Assembly: GCA_963579025.1 (NCBI GenBank)
Contig: CAUZFZ010000040.1
Location: 1 to 64,000 of the forward strand
DNA from: CAUZFZ01 sp963579025
GTDB lineage: Bacteria; Planctomycetota; Planctomycetia; Planctomycetales; Planctomycetaceae
Direction: 5' to 3'
Length of the DNA stretch: 64,000 bases
Shown here: piece by piece, positions 27,661 through 35,628 of the stretch
Layout: the number at the start of each line of letters is the position of its first letter
Position numbering within the stretch: position 1 is the stretch's first letter
Program-made: the position numbers and the translations under genes
The notes under the pieces: model-generated
The model's database searches: none
What the model saw: the letters and a program-made list of their open reading frames with translations, nothing else
What the model was told of the DNA's origin: nothing

Positions 27661-30030
27661 ATGACGACGAATCAGCACGAACAGCCCTTCGATTTCCAGC
27701 AGATGCCTGGCGCACCGAAGATTGAGTGGACGCGCGGCAGCATTGACTTTGTGCAGCTTGCATGGAGATACAAGGTCTGGCTGGCGGTCGGGCTGGTTTG
27801 CGGCCTGGTACTCGGCCATATGGCCTACAAACATGCGGGACCCGAGTACGAAGCGACCGAGAAGATCCTGGTTTCGAAGCGGTTCAGTGTGCCGATGCGA
27901 GACGAACGCGGATCGGACAATACTTCGGGCGAACGCGGAACACATATCGCGATCATCATGAGCCCGTTGATCGTGCAGAAGGCTGTCGAACGCAGCAACC
28001 TGGCGGAATTGCCGTCGTTGCGCGGGTCCAATGATCCGGTCGAAGATGTGCTGGATTGTGTCAAAGTGCAGCGCAGCGCCGGAGACGACCGATCCGTCGA
28101 CAACGTCTTCGACATCATCGTCAAGAACGGTAATCGCAAAGACGCCATCGCCATCGCCGACGCGATCGTCGATGCCTACCGTGAGTACCTGCAGAACCTG
28201 CATGAGCGAAATGTGGCTCAGATTTCCGCGGACATCGCCGCTGCAACCGGCGATCTGCAGCAGCAGATTGATCAGAGGCGAAAAGAGTACATGCAGTTTC
28301 GCGCCCGTGCTCCGATCAGTCTGAAAGCGCCCGTCCGCGGTAAGAATGGTGAGCGAATCTCTATAGCCACGAACATCCATCAGGAGAATCTCGAAGCGCT
28401 CGACAAGGAGCGTCAGTTGATTCTCGTCAAAAAGGCAGAGACCCAGGCAAAGCTGCAGGCGATCGATGCGGCTATGGCGGCGGGTACGTCTCGCGAGGAA
28501 CTGGTTGCCAGCATTCAGCTCTTTGCGGCTCCTCAAAGCGGCGGGGCCGGATCGAAGAAAGACCCGAAAACCGCACTCGGCGGGGGAGGCACTGGATCGC
28601 TCGATTCGCAGCTTCTGTCACTGATTCTGGAGGAGCAACGACTGCTGCTCGAGTTTGGTGAAGACTGGCCCGAAGTTGTGACGACGCGCACTCAGATCGC
28701 CACGATTCAGGAATTCTACCGACGCCAGGGTCTCCCGATTCCAGGAGCGGCGGTAAGAACTGGCGTACCGAATGCGCCGCAGAACCCGAATGCTCGTGGA
28801 CCGCGTTCCGGCGAGTTCCGCACTGCCAGCGGGTTGGACATTGTGGATATCTATCTTGTCTCGTTGCGGCAGCAGCTTGGCGGATTCCACTTGCGAGAGC
28901 AGGCCATTGACCGGCTCTACGAACGGGAATCGGGAAAGGCACGAAGTCTGGCAGTGTTCCTTGAAGAGGATCGCCAGCACAACGACGCCATCGACCGACT
29001 TGACGGCCTGTGGCGAACCTATCAGGCGGAAGATTCGAAGCTGGCACTGATCATGAAGGAGCCAGGTTATACGCTGGAAGTGATTGCTCCGGCGCGCGGT
29101 CAGCTTTCGCTCAAGAAGATCATCAAGATGTATGGAGCCGGCGTCGTGGTCGTGTTGGGCCTGATCTGCGGTCTGATCTTTCTGATTGAATGGCAGGACA
29201 CAACGCTCAAGTCCGTCGAGGAAATCCGCAATAGCCTGCCGCTGCCAATTCTGGGGACCGTTCCGTCGTTCCGTGTGGACGGGTTGCAGAAACACGGCAG
29301 TCCTTTGCAGAGTGCATTGTGCTACTACCATCGACCCGGATCGCCCGAAGCCGAGGCGTATCGTTCAGTGCGGACCGCGTTCTTCGTTTGTGTGAATGAC
29401 CGGCAAAAGATCATTCAGGTGACAAGTCCCGAACCCGGTGATGGGAAGAGCACACTGCTGGCAAACCTGGCTGTGGCCGTGGCACAGTCGGGCAAGAATG
29501 TCCTGCTGATCGACTCAGACCTGCGGCGACCGACGATGCACAAACTGTTCGGACTGCAGCAGGATCGCGGAGCCACTGATGTCATGAGTGGGGACCTGGA
29601 TCTGCTGACAGCCGCACAGGAAACGGTCGTCGGTGGCCTGTCCGTGCTGACGTCGGGCCCGCTGCCACCAAATCCCGCGGAACTGCTGGCGTCGCCGTCG
29701 TTCGAGAGTCTGCTGCAGGAGGCCGAGCGGGAATTCGACGTCGTGCTGGTTGATACGCCGCCATTGCTGGCGGTCAGCGATCCGTGCATTGTGGCTCAAC
29801 GCGCCCATGCGCTGATTCTGGTGTTGCGCATGTCCAAGAATCGTCGTACCGCCGCAAAGCGGGCGGTTGAATTGTTGCAGACCAACAACGTGCCCGTCAT
29901 CGGCGTCGTGTGTAACGGGACGGACGCCAGCACAGGCGGATACGACTACAGATCGGTGTACACCAGCGATGCACCAGTTGAAGTCAGACCCGTCCAGCGA
30001 AAGACCGAACAACTGGCACTGGTCGAATAA
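27661..30030 (+). CDS. Wzz-type co-polymerase / BY-kinase (exopolysaccharide)
   Basis: A 789-residue polysaccharide co-polymerase fused to a bacterial tyrosine kinase. The N-terminal Wzz segment has one TM (VWLAVGLVCGLVLGHMAY) and the Wzz-type VEYEATEKILV region. A long coiled-coil periplasmic part follows, and a second TM (MYGAGVVVVLGLICGLIFLIEW, about residue 490). The kinase has Walker A (PGDGKST, about 590), Walker A' (LLIDSDLRRP) and Walker B (VVLVDTPP), and ends with a modestly Tyr-containing tail (GGYDYRSVYTS) for autophosphorylation. It is expected to control polymer length with the Wza-like exporter at 9563, though the two are separated. The ATG at 27661 has no strong Shine-Dalgarno. 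Confidence 0.93.
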   Translation: MTTNQHEQPFDFQQMPGAPKIEWTRGSIDFVQLAWRYKVWLAVGLVCGLVLGHMAYKHAGPEYEATEKILVSKRFSVPMRDERGSDNTSGERGTHIAIIMSPLIVQKAVERSNLAELPSLRGSNDPVEDVLDCVKVQRSAGDDRSVDNVFDIIVKNGNRKDAIAIADAIVDAYREYLQNLHERNVAQISADIAAATGDLQQQIDQRRKEYMQFRARAPISLKAPVRGKNGERISIATNIHQENLEALDKERQLILVKKAETQAKLQAIDAAMAAGTSREELVASIQLFAAPQSGGAGSKKDPKTALGGGGTGSLDSQLLSLILEEQRLLLEFGEDWPEVVTTRTQIATIQEFYRRQGLPIPGAAVRTGVPNAPQNPNARGPRSGEFRTASGLDIVDIYLVSLRQQLGGFHLREQAIDRLYERESGKARSLAVFLEEDRQHNDAIDRLDGLWRTYQAEDSKLALIMKEPGYTLEVIAPARGQLSLKKIIKMYGAGVVVVLGLICGLIFLIEWQDTTLKSVEEIRNSLPLPILGTVPSFRVDGLQKHGSPLQSALCYYHRPGSPEAEAYRSVRTAFFVCVNDRQKIIQVTSPEPGDGKSTLLANLAVAVAQSGKNVLLIDSDLRRPTMHKLFGLQQDRGATDVMSGDLDLLTAAQETVVGGLSVLTSGPLPPNPAELLASPSFESLLQEAEREFDVVLVDTPPLLAVSDPCIVAQRAHALILVLRMSKNRRTAAKRAVELLQTNNVPVIGVVCNGTDASTGGYDYRSVYTSDAPVEVRPVQRKTEQLALVE

Positions 30031-30042
30031 GCAGGCGGACAA

Positions 30043-30786
30043 CTACAGCAGCGTTTCCAGCAACAGACGCAGCTTGCGCAGCTCCAGCGGGCGTATGTTG
30101 AGGTCCATCATGGCCGGATCGAAATCGATCGACAGCGTCCGCTTGTAACCTTCCCGCTGCAATTGCTGAATCAGGCGGGCATAGTCGACTTCGCCCAGCC
30201 CCACCTGCACCTGCAGTTCCTTCTCGGACGTGTCTCGCAACAGTGTGTGGTACACGTACGGAAAGACCTGATCCCAGGACTGCCCGCGGTGCGGTCCGCA
30301 AATGTAGAAACTGGGGTCGAGCGACAACCCGAGGCCACGGACCGACTGACACAGCTCAACGGCCGTATGCGGGTCTTCCGTCAGTTGGCCGGTTTTCGTA
30401 TGGATCGAAACACGGACGGCTGCTTCGTTGGCGATGGCCACAAATCCCCGCAGCCGGTCAATCTCGGAATTGAATGGTGTCCCCAGTGGCGCAGCGGGAA
30501 CGGTGATCTGCGTAATCTTCAGTTGCCGCGCGAGCTGGCACAGCTTCTTCATCAGCTCGGGATCCACGTCGTGTGCCAGGGTAAAGGCGACGGGCGTGAT
30601 TCGGCTGACTTCACGACATCGGACGACGAATCCGTCCGGATCGGCCAGGACCTCCGACGGCTTGAGATGCTCGGATGACTCGTCCATCCACACATCAACG
30701 CGGTCGTATTCGAGATCAATGATGTCGCGACACGCTTGATCGAACGGCAGGTCCGAGAAGCACCGCGATGACGCTGCGATAAACAC
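30043..30786 (-). CDS. Sugar phosphate isomerase/epimerase (TIM barrel), second copy
   Basis: A 247-residue TIM-barrel protein distantly similar in type to the one at 26614. Features include YDRVDVWMDESSEHLKPSEV, ITQITVPAAPLGT, VRVSIHTKTGQLTEDP, LGLSLDPSFYICGP, VQVGLGEVDY and LSIDFDPAMMDL. I placed the start at the GTG at 30786 because AGGAG lies 8 nt before it; an in-frame GTG at 30795 immediately follows a stop and would overlap that ribosome-binding site. It is cytoplasmic with no signal peptide. It is convergent with the BY-kinase gene, with 12 bp between the stop codons. Confidence 0.87.
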   Translation of the reverse strand: MFIAASSRCFSDLPFDQACRDIIDLEYDRVDVWMDESSEHLKPSEVLADPDGFVVRCREVSRITPVAFTLAHDVDPELMKKLCQLARQLKITQITVPAAPLGTPFNSEIDRLRGFVAIANEAAVRVSIHTKTGQLTEDPHTAVELCQSVRGLGLSLDPSFYICGPHRGQSWDQVFPYVYHTLLRDTSEKELQVQVGLGEVDYARLIQQLQREGYKRTLSIDFDPAMMDLNIRPLELRKLRLLLETLL

Positions 30787-30795
30787 TTGGGCCAC

Positions 30796-31089
30796 TCCTC
30801 ATCAGCTCCCCTGGGGATCGTCGCCCGTCGCGACATGGCAAAAAGGAGCGTATCTCCTGTTGTGGCAATGAATTACAGATGTCCGGAGAATCCCTTCCGG
30901 CATAGCGGCTGGTAATCTACTGAGCCTGGGCCGACGCTGCAATACGGGTCAACTTTTATGGTTGCGTCGATTATCCGGCTCGCAGGGATTCTTCGAACTC
31001 GGTCAGCTCTAACGCCGATACTGAATACAGGAATTCATCGGAGAACCACGACTCCGCCTATGCACCTGTGATCGGAAGGATGTGACAGG
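30796..31089. other. Divergent intergenic region
   Basis: About 294 bp between divergent genes (isomerase-like protein on minus, small lipoprotein on plus). I see no RNA gene, repeat or convincing promoter. GGAAGGA before the lipoprotein ATG is its ribosome-binding site. Confidence 0.4.
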
Positions 31090-31476
31090 ATGTCGCGAAC
31101 TGGACTCGTTGCGAGTTGTGCCCTCATCGGGCTGATTTCCGGCTGCATGAACACACAGGATGTTGTGCGCAGTCAGGGACCGGAAATGATGTCCTACGCG
31201 AACTCTCCAGGACAGATGGGAATGGGGATGCCTGGCCCGATGATGGGAATGGGTGGACATCAGGGACATCAGCATGGTCCAGGGATGGCGTGTCCGACAT
31301 GCCCGCAGCCGCATCAGCAGGGCCAGGATTTCTGGCGACCCACACATCATCACACCTATGAATACAATCCGCCGACCGATCTGCGGTATCCGGACCCGAA
31401 CCAGCCGCCAGCCGTGATGCAGTACCCGTACTACACGGTGAAGGGCCCGACGGACTTCTTCTATACCGGCGATTGA
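31090..31476 (+). CDS. Small Met/His/Pro-rich lipoprotein
   Basis: A 128-residue predicted lipoprotein: signal VASCALIGLISGC with lipobox ISGC, then MNTQDVVR. The mature part is low-complexity, rich in Gly, Met, His and Pro (GMGMPGPMMGMGGHQGHQHGPGM), with a CPTCP pair and a C-terminal Tyr/Pro region (YPDPNQPPAVMQYPYYTVKGPTDFFYTG). The His/Met/CxxC content would suit metal binding, but that is inference. A Shine-Dalgarno (GGAAGGA) lies 10 nt before the ATG. It runs convergently with the histidine kinase gene, 17 bp between stops. Confidence 0.8.
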   Translation: MSRTGLVASCALIGLISGCMNTQDVVRSQGPEMMSYANSPGQMGMGMPGPMMGMGGHQGHQHGPGMACPTCPQPHQQGQDFWRPTHHHTYEYNPPTDLRYPDPNQPPAVMQYPYYTVKGPTDFFYTGD

Positions 31477-31493
31477 TGCGCTGTCGTCACGGA

Positions 31494-33863
31494 TCACTGG
31501 GCTCGGAGCGTGATGATGAACTCCGAGCCGCCACCTTCGCGTGAACGCATGAAGGCCGAGCCGCCATGCCGCTCGGCAACCTGTCGAACGATCGCCAGTC
31601 CGGCGCCTGTCCCTTCGACACGACGACTGACCGCGCGCTGAAACAGTGAAAAAATGCGTTCCCGGTATTCCTCGGAAATGCCAGGGCCGCGGTCACGCAC
31701 GATCAGGCCTGTTTCGTCCGGATCGTCGACGGCCTCAAAGGGGGCGATTTCAATGTCCGGCGCAGTATCCGGCAGCGTGAATTTCAGTGAGTTGCCGATC
31801 AGATTCTGCACGGCCTGAATCAGCCAGCGCTCGTTACCTCGAATCGTCGCCAGTGTCCCCACCAGCTCGACGCGTGCTTCCGAACCCTCGATTTGCGGCT
31901 GAAGCTGCTCGATGGCGCGCCGCACGATCTCGTTGAGATCCACTTCGTCGGCCAGCTCAATAAGCTGAGCCTGCGATAGAGTCAGGACATCGTCCAGCAA
32001 TCGCCGCATGCGATCGGATGCGGCGATGACGCGGTTCAGAAAATCCTTGCCCTGCTCGTTGAGCAGTTCGGCATTCGTCTGACTGAGGAGCATCGCAAAA
32101 CTCTGAATCGCCCGCACAGGCTCCTTCAGGTCGTGCGACACAACATACAGCAAAGACGTCAGGTCACGGTTCTTGAGCTCCAGCTCTTCCTGAGCCTCCT
32201 CGCGAATGTGCAACGCTTCGACCTGTTCCGTCACGTCCCAGAACACGAGCTGTGTTCCGGCAATACTCCCGTCGTGGTCGTAGATGGGCGTCTTCAGGGT
32301 GTGGATGTGTCTGCGCGTGCCATCGCCCAGTTCGCTCGTTTCGACGAAATCAAGTTGCTCGCCCGTTTCGATAACCCGCTCATCGTCGGCACGATACTTC
32401 TCACACAGCTCCGGCGGTGAAAATGCGTAGTCATCTTTGCCAACGATCTCTTCCAGCGGCAGGCCGAACAGGTCTCGAAGTGCTTTATTCACGAACACAA
32501 AGCGGCCGTCCAGGTCCTTGCGAGCGACACACAACGGAACGGTCTCGACCAGCGACTCGTACAACGCACGAGACCTTCGCAGCTCCTCCTCGATACGGAC
32601 GCGTCCAGTAATCTCTCGCTGCAGCAGTTCATTGGCCGCTTCGAGAGCAGCCGTGCGATCTGCGACGCGAATCTCCAGCTCATCGTTGAACGACTTCAGT
32701 CGCTGCTCGCGCAGACGGCGTTCGTTGCAATCGATGATTGTCGACTGAATTGCCGGTCGGCCATCCCAATTCACCAGACGGACCGAGTTCTCCAGCCAAA
32801 CCAACGAGCCGTCCTTGCGTTTGCCCTGATATTCGTACCGTTCCGGGGCATCGCCACCGTTACCACGACTCACGCGATACGACTGCAGCCGCTCATGTTC
32901 GTGCGGGGCAACAAAGTCGAGCGTGGAGTCACGCGACAGGGTCTCGTCTACCGTATAGCCCAGCAGTCGGCACCAGGCTTCGTTGACAAACAGGGGACGG
33001 TCGTCGCGATGAATAATGATGCCCTGTATCGAACCTTCCACCAGATCCCGAAACCGTCGCTCGCTGGACTGCAGAGCCAGCCGCGCCTCGATTCGCTCTG
33101 TCACGTTTTCGACCAGCGACATGCGATACAGCGGCTCACCACCATCCGATTCCATCCAGTGGCCCGACAGACGCACCCAGACAATGCCACCATCCTTGCG
33201 GAGGTAACGTTTGCGAATCGTGAAATCCGGCTGAATTCCCGGAGTTGTGTCGAACGGCTCGCTGTCAGATTCGAGATCGTCTTCCATCGTCAGGTCGCGC
33301 GTCGTCAATTCAAAAAGCTCGTCTTCGCTGTATCCGGTTAACTGGCAGAAGGCGCGATTCGCGCGAATGAATCGCAGTTCGCTATCCACGAAACACAGGC
33401 CGATCGGTCCATCTTCGAAGCCGCGTCGGAAACGTTCCTCGCTTTCGCTGAGCGCATGCTCGGCCCGCCGTCGCTGCGTGATGTCGATGATCGACGCCTG
33501 GATAGCCGGCTCACCGCACCACTCGACCGGACGCACCAGATTCTCGATCCACAGAATCGACCCGTTACTGTGAACGGCGCGATAGTCGTAATTCTCTGGA
33601 GCCGGCTCACCGCGCAACCGAGCCTGCATGTACCCCAGCATGCGGTCATGCTCGTCCGCGTGGATCAGCGGAAGCACAGAGTCCATCTGCATCACTTCAT
33701 CTACAGACAATCCGTGAATCCGCGCCCAGGCCTCATTAATCCACAGCGGCTTCTGATTGCGATGAACCAGCATGCCATGGATCGAACTTTCGACCAGACG
33801 ACGAAAAGTCGCGTCGTCCGGTTGCGGCACGCTGTCGACTGTCTGATTGGATTGCAGAGTCAT
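31494..33863 (-). CDS. Four-PAS sensor histidine kinase
   Basis: A 789-residue soluble sensor kinase with no TM segment. Four PAS/PAC units precede the kinase: first and third are close to each other (FRRLVESSIHGMLVHRNQKPLWINEAW and FRDLVEGSIQGIIIHRDDRPLFVNEAW), a sign of internal duplication; the second (GLCFVDSELRFIRANRAFCQL) and fourth (KDLDGRFVFVNKALRDLFGLP) differ. The HisKA motif is VVSHDLKEPVRAI with H577. The ATPase part shows the N box (LIQAVQNLIGNSLKFT), G1 (VRDRGPGIS) and G2 (GTGAGLAIVRQVAERHGG). No cognate response regulator is adjacent, so it is an orphan. Its cytoplasmic location suggests sensing a diffusible or redox signal. Confidence 0.92.
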   Translation of the reverse strand: MTLQSNQTVDSVPQPDDATFRRLVESSIHGMLVHRNQKPLWINEAWARIHGLSVDEVMQMDSVLPLIHADEHDRMLGYMQARLRGEPAPENYDYRAVHSNGSILWIENLVRPVEWCGEPAIQASIIDITQRRRAEHALSESEERFRRGFEDGPIGLCFVDSELRFIRANRAFCQLTGYSEDELFELTTRDLTMEDDLESDSEPFDTTPGIQPDFTIRKRYLRKDGGIVWVRLSGHWMESDGGEPLYRMSLVENVTERIEARLALQSSERRFRDLVEGSIQGIIIHRDDRPLFVNEAWCRLLGYTVDETLSRDSTLDFVAPHEHERLQSYRVSRGNGGDAPERYEYQGKRKDGSLVWLENSVRLVNWDGRPAIQSTIIDCNERRLREQRLKSFNDELEIRVADRTAALEAANELLQREITGRVRIEEELRRSRALYESLVETVPLCVARKDLDGRFVFVNKALRDLFGLPLEEIVGKDDYAFSPPELCEKYRADDERVIETGEQLDFVETSELGDGTRRHIHTLKTPIYDHDGSIAGTQLVFWDVTEQVEALHIREEAQEELELKNRDLTSLLYVVSHDLKEPVRAIQSFAMLLSQTNAELLNEQGKDFLNRVIAASDRMRRLLDDVLTLSQAQLIELADEVDLNEIVRRAIEQLQPQIEGSEARVELVGTLATIRGNERWLIQAVQNLIGNSLKFTLPDTAPDIEIAPFEAVDDPDETGLIVRDRGPGISEEYRERIFSLFQRAVSRRVEGTGAGLAIVRQVAERHGGSAFMRSREGGGSEFIITLRAQ

Positions 33864-33948
33864 TGAGTAGAATTCTGGCCGGTGAGAGGCGGCGGCGAAA
33901 TTAATCGTGCATTTGGCCGGTGGTGGATTTCACGATGGCAGCCGCGAT

Positions 33949-34125
33949 AGCGGCGACAGCACATAGCTGCGGGCGTCAGCCCGCAGATCCTGCGAGCAAG
34001 GCCGTTCGAGCCGCGAAGCGGCGGCAGACACACCGTTGCGTCGTGCTGCCGCCGCTTCGCGGCTCCGTTTCTTGCGTGTTCGTTCGACCCCTGGCTCACG
34101 CCAGGGGCTATGTGCTGTCGCCGCT
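33949..34125. repeat. Cloverleaf-shaped inverted repeat (three hairpins inside a closing stem)
   Basis: A 177-bp element between the divergent histidine kinase and alanine dehydrogenase genes. A perfect 19-bp closing stem (33949-33967 with 34107-34125) encloses three further perfect hairpins: 8 bp (33967-33974/33979-33986, loop GTCA), 20 bp (34008-34027/34046-34065) and 8 bp (34088-34095/34100-34107, loop TCAC). Folded as one strand this is a four-way cloverleaf. No protein-coding sequence is apparent. A REP/MITE-like mobile repeat is a likely category. Confidence 0.9.
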
Positions 34126-34348
34126 GACTGGATGTACGATCAATTTCGCTGCCGCCCCTAAGTTGATTCAGCACGTGCCGGGAACGTAGCCGGCAGGCCT
34201 GCACACAGAAACCGTTTCCGGTGAGTCTGGAATTGGTGTATCGGGCACTTGCCGCGCGAGTCAGAATAACCGCCGGCCGACTGGTTCCGCATCAGACTTC
34301 GGCAAACCGCAACATGAATGCGCAACTTCAGCAAACCGGGAATGAGAC

Positions 34349-35458
34349 ATGATTGTCGGCGTACCGCGTGAAGTGAAACAGGACGAATACCGCGCGGCGA
34401 TGCTTCCGGTCGGCGTTGAAGAGCTGACTCATCGAGGCCATCGCGTACTGATCGAAACTGGAGCGGGAACCGGCAGCGGTATCCCCGACGACCAGTACTC
34501 GAATCACGGAGCTGAAATCGTTCCGGATGCCGCGACAGTGTTCGGTCAGGCCGAGCTGGTCGTGAAAGTCAAAGAGCCTCAGCCGTCTGAGTGGCCTCTG
34601 CTCCGACCCGGACAGTTACTCTTCACGTACTTTCATTTTGCTGCCAGCGAAGAACTGACTCGCGGAGTGCTGGCAACCGGAATCACCGCGGTCGCCTACG
34701 AAACACTTCAAGGCCGCAGAGGCGACCTGCCGCTGCTCACTCCGATGAGTGAAGTCGCCGGTCGCATGAGTATTCAGGAAGGAGCGAAGTACCTGGAGCG
34801 TCCGCAGGAAGGCCGCGGCATTCTGCTTGGTGGTGTTCCCGGTGTTCTGCCGGCTCACATCCTGGTTCTGGGTGGTGGAGTCGTCGGCAAGAACGCTGCC
34901 CAGATAGCGGCCGGTTTTCAGGCGGACGTCGCGATCCTGGACATCAGCGTCGACCGACTCCGTTATCTGGAGGACATCATGCCGGCGAACGTCAACACGC
35001 TGTTCAGCGACCGCCACACGATCCGCGAGCAACTGAGTCTTGCCGATCTGGTCATCGGCGGCGTACTCGTTCCCGGCGCCCGAGCACCGGAACTGGTCAA
35101 ACGCGACGACCTGGCACTGATGAAGCCCGGCGCCGTAATCATCGACGTCTGCATCGATCAGGGAGGCTGCATCGAAACCAGCCGACCGACAACGCATTCC
35201 GAACCGACCTACATGGTGGACGGAATCGTACATTACTGCGTGACCAACATGCCCGGAGCCGTCGGCCGTACCAGCACCTACGCGCTGTGCAACGTGACGT
35301 TGCCGTATGTGCTGCAGATTGCAGAGCATGGCATCTCGCGAGCCGCCGAACGAGATTCGGGCATTGCCAGCGCAATCAACATGCACGCGGGAAAGATCAC
35401 GAATCAGGCCGTGGCCGAGACGTTCGGGCTACAGGCCATACCGTTTGCGGCAACGTAG
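34349..35458 (+). CDS. ald: Alanine dehydrogenase
   Basis: A 369-residue NAD-dependent alanine dehydrogenase of standard length, reversibly converting L-alanine to pyruvate and ammonia. Catalytic landmarks are in the expected places: R15 (QDEYR), K75 (VKVKEPQ) and H96 (FTYFHFA). The NAD-binding Rossmann segment is HILVLGGGVVGKNAAQ. VDGIVHYCVTNMPGAVGRTSTYALCN is the family's C-terminal signature. The enzyme is cytosolic and links alanine catabolism to nitrogen balance. The TAG stop lies inside a repeated 17-nt motif (35455-35471) that recurs at 40977-40993. Confidence 0.97.
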   Translation: MIVGVPREVKQDEYRAAMLPVGVEELTHRGHRVLIETGAGTGSGIPDDQYSNHGAEIVPDAATVFGQAELVVKVKEPQPSEWPLLRPGQLLFTYFHFAASEELTRGVLATGITAVAYETLQGRRGDLPLLTPMSEVAGRMSIQEGAKYLERPQEGRGILLGGVPGVLPAHILVLGGGVVGKNAAQIAAGFQADVAILDISVDRLRYLEDIMPANVNTLFSDRHTIREQLSLADLVIGGVLVPGARAPELVKRDDLALMKPGAVIIDVCIDQGGCIETSRPTTHSEPTYMVDGIVHYCVTNMPGAVGRTSTYALCNVTLPYVLQIAEHGISRAAERDSGIASAINMHAGKITNQAVAETFGLQAIPFAAT

Positions 35459-35471
35459 CCATCTCGCTCCG

Positions 35472-35619
35472 CTAGCAGTCCGTTGAAAAACTCGTAGGCC
35501 GGCAACAAGGAGCGATAGCGACGATGTTCCGGCAGGCTATTTCACGGGGGTTACTGACTTGCCGGAACTGCGCTTTGCTTGTTCCGGCCTACCGGTTCGG
35601 TTTTTCAACGGCCTGCTAG
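35472..35619. repeat. Nested inverted repeat between ald and DUF1501
   Basis: Imperfect outer arms at 35472-35508 and 35579-35619 (CTAGCAG...CGTTGAAAAA on one side, TTTTTCAACG...CTGCTAG on the other) enclose an inner perfect 9-bp hairpin (35526-35534/35560-35568). It sits between convergent genes and could terminate both. Confidence 0.85.
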
Positions 35620-35628
35620 ATGACTGCC

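Noticed and set aside
33949..34125. tRNA or known riboswitch
   Set aside because: Cloverleaf shape only. Stem lengths are far longer than tRNA, there is no anticodon or acceptor end, and no riboswitch core was recognised.
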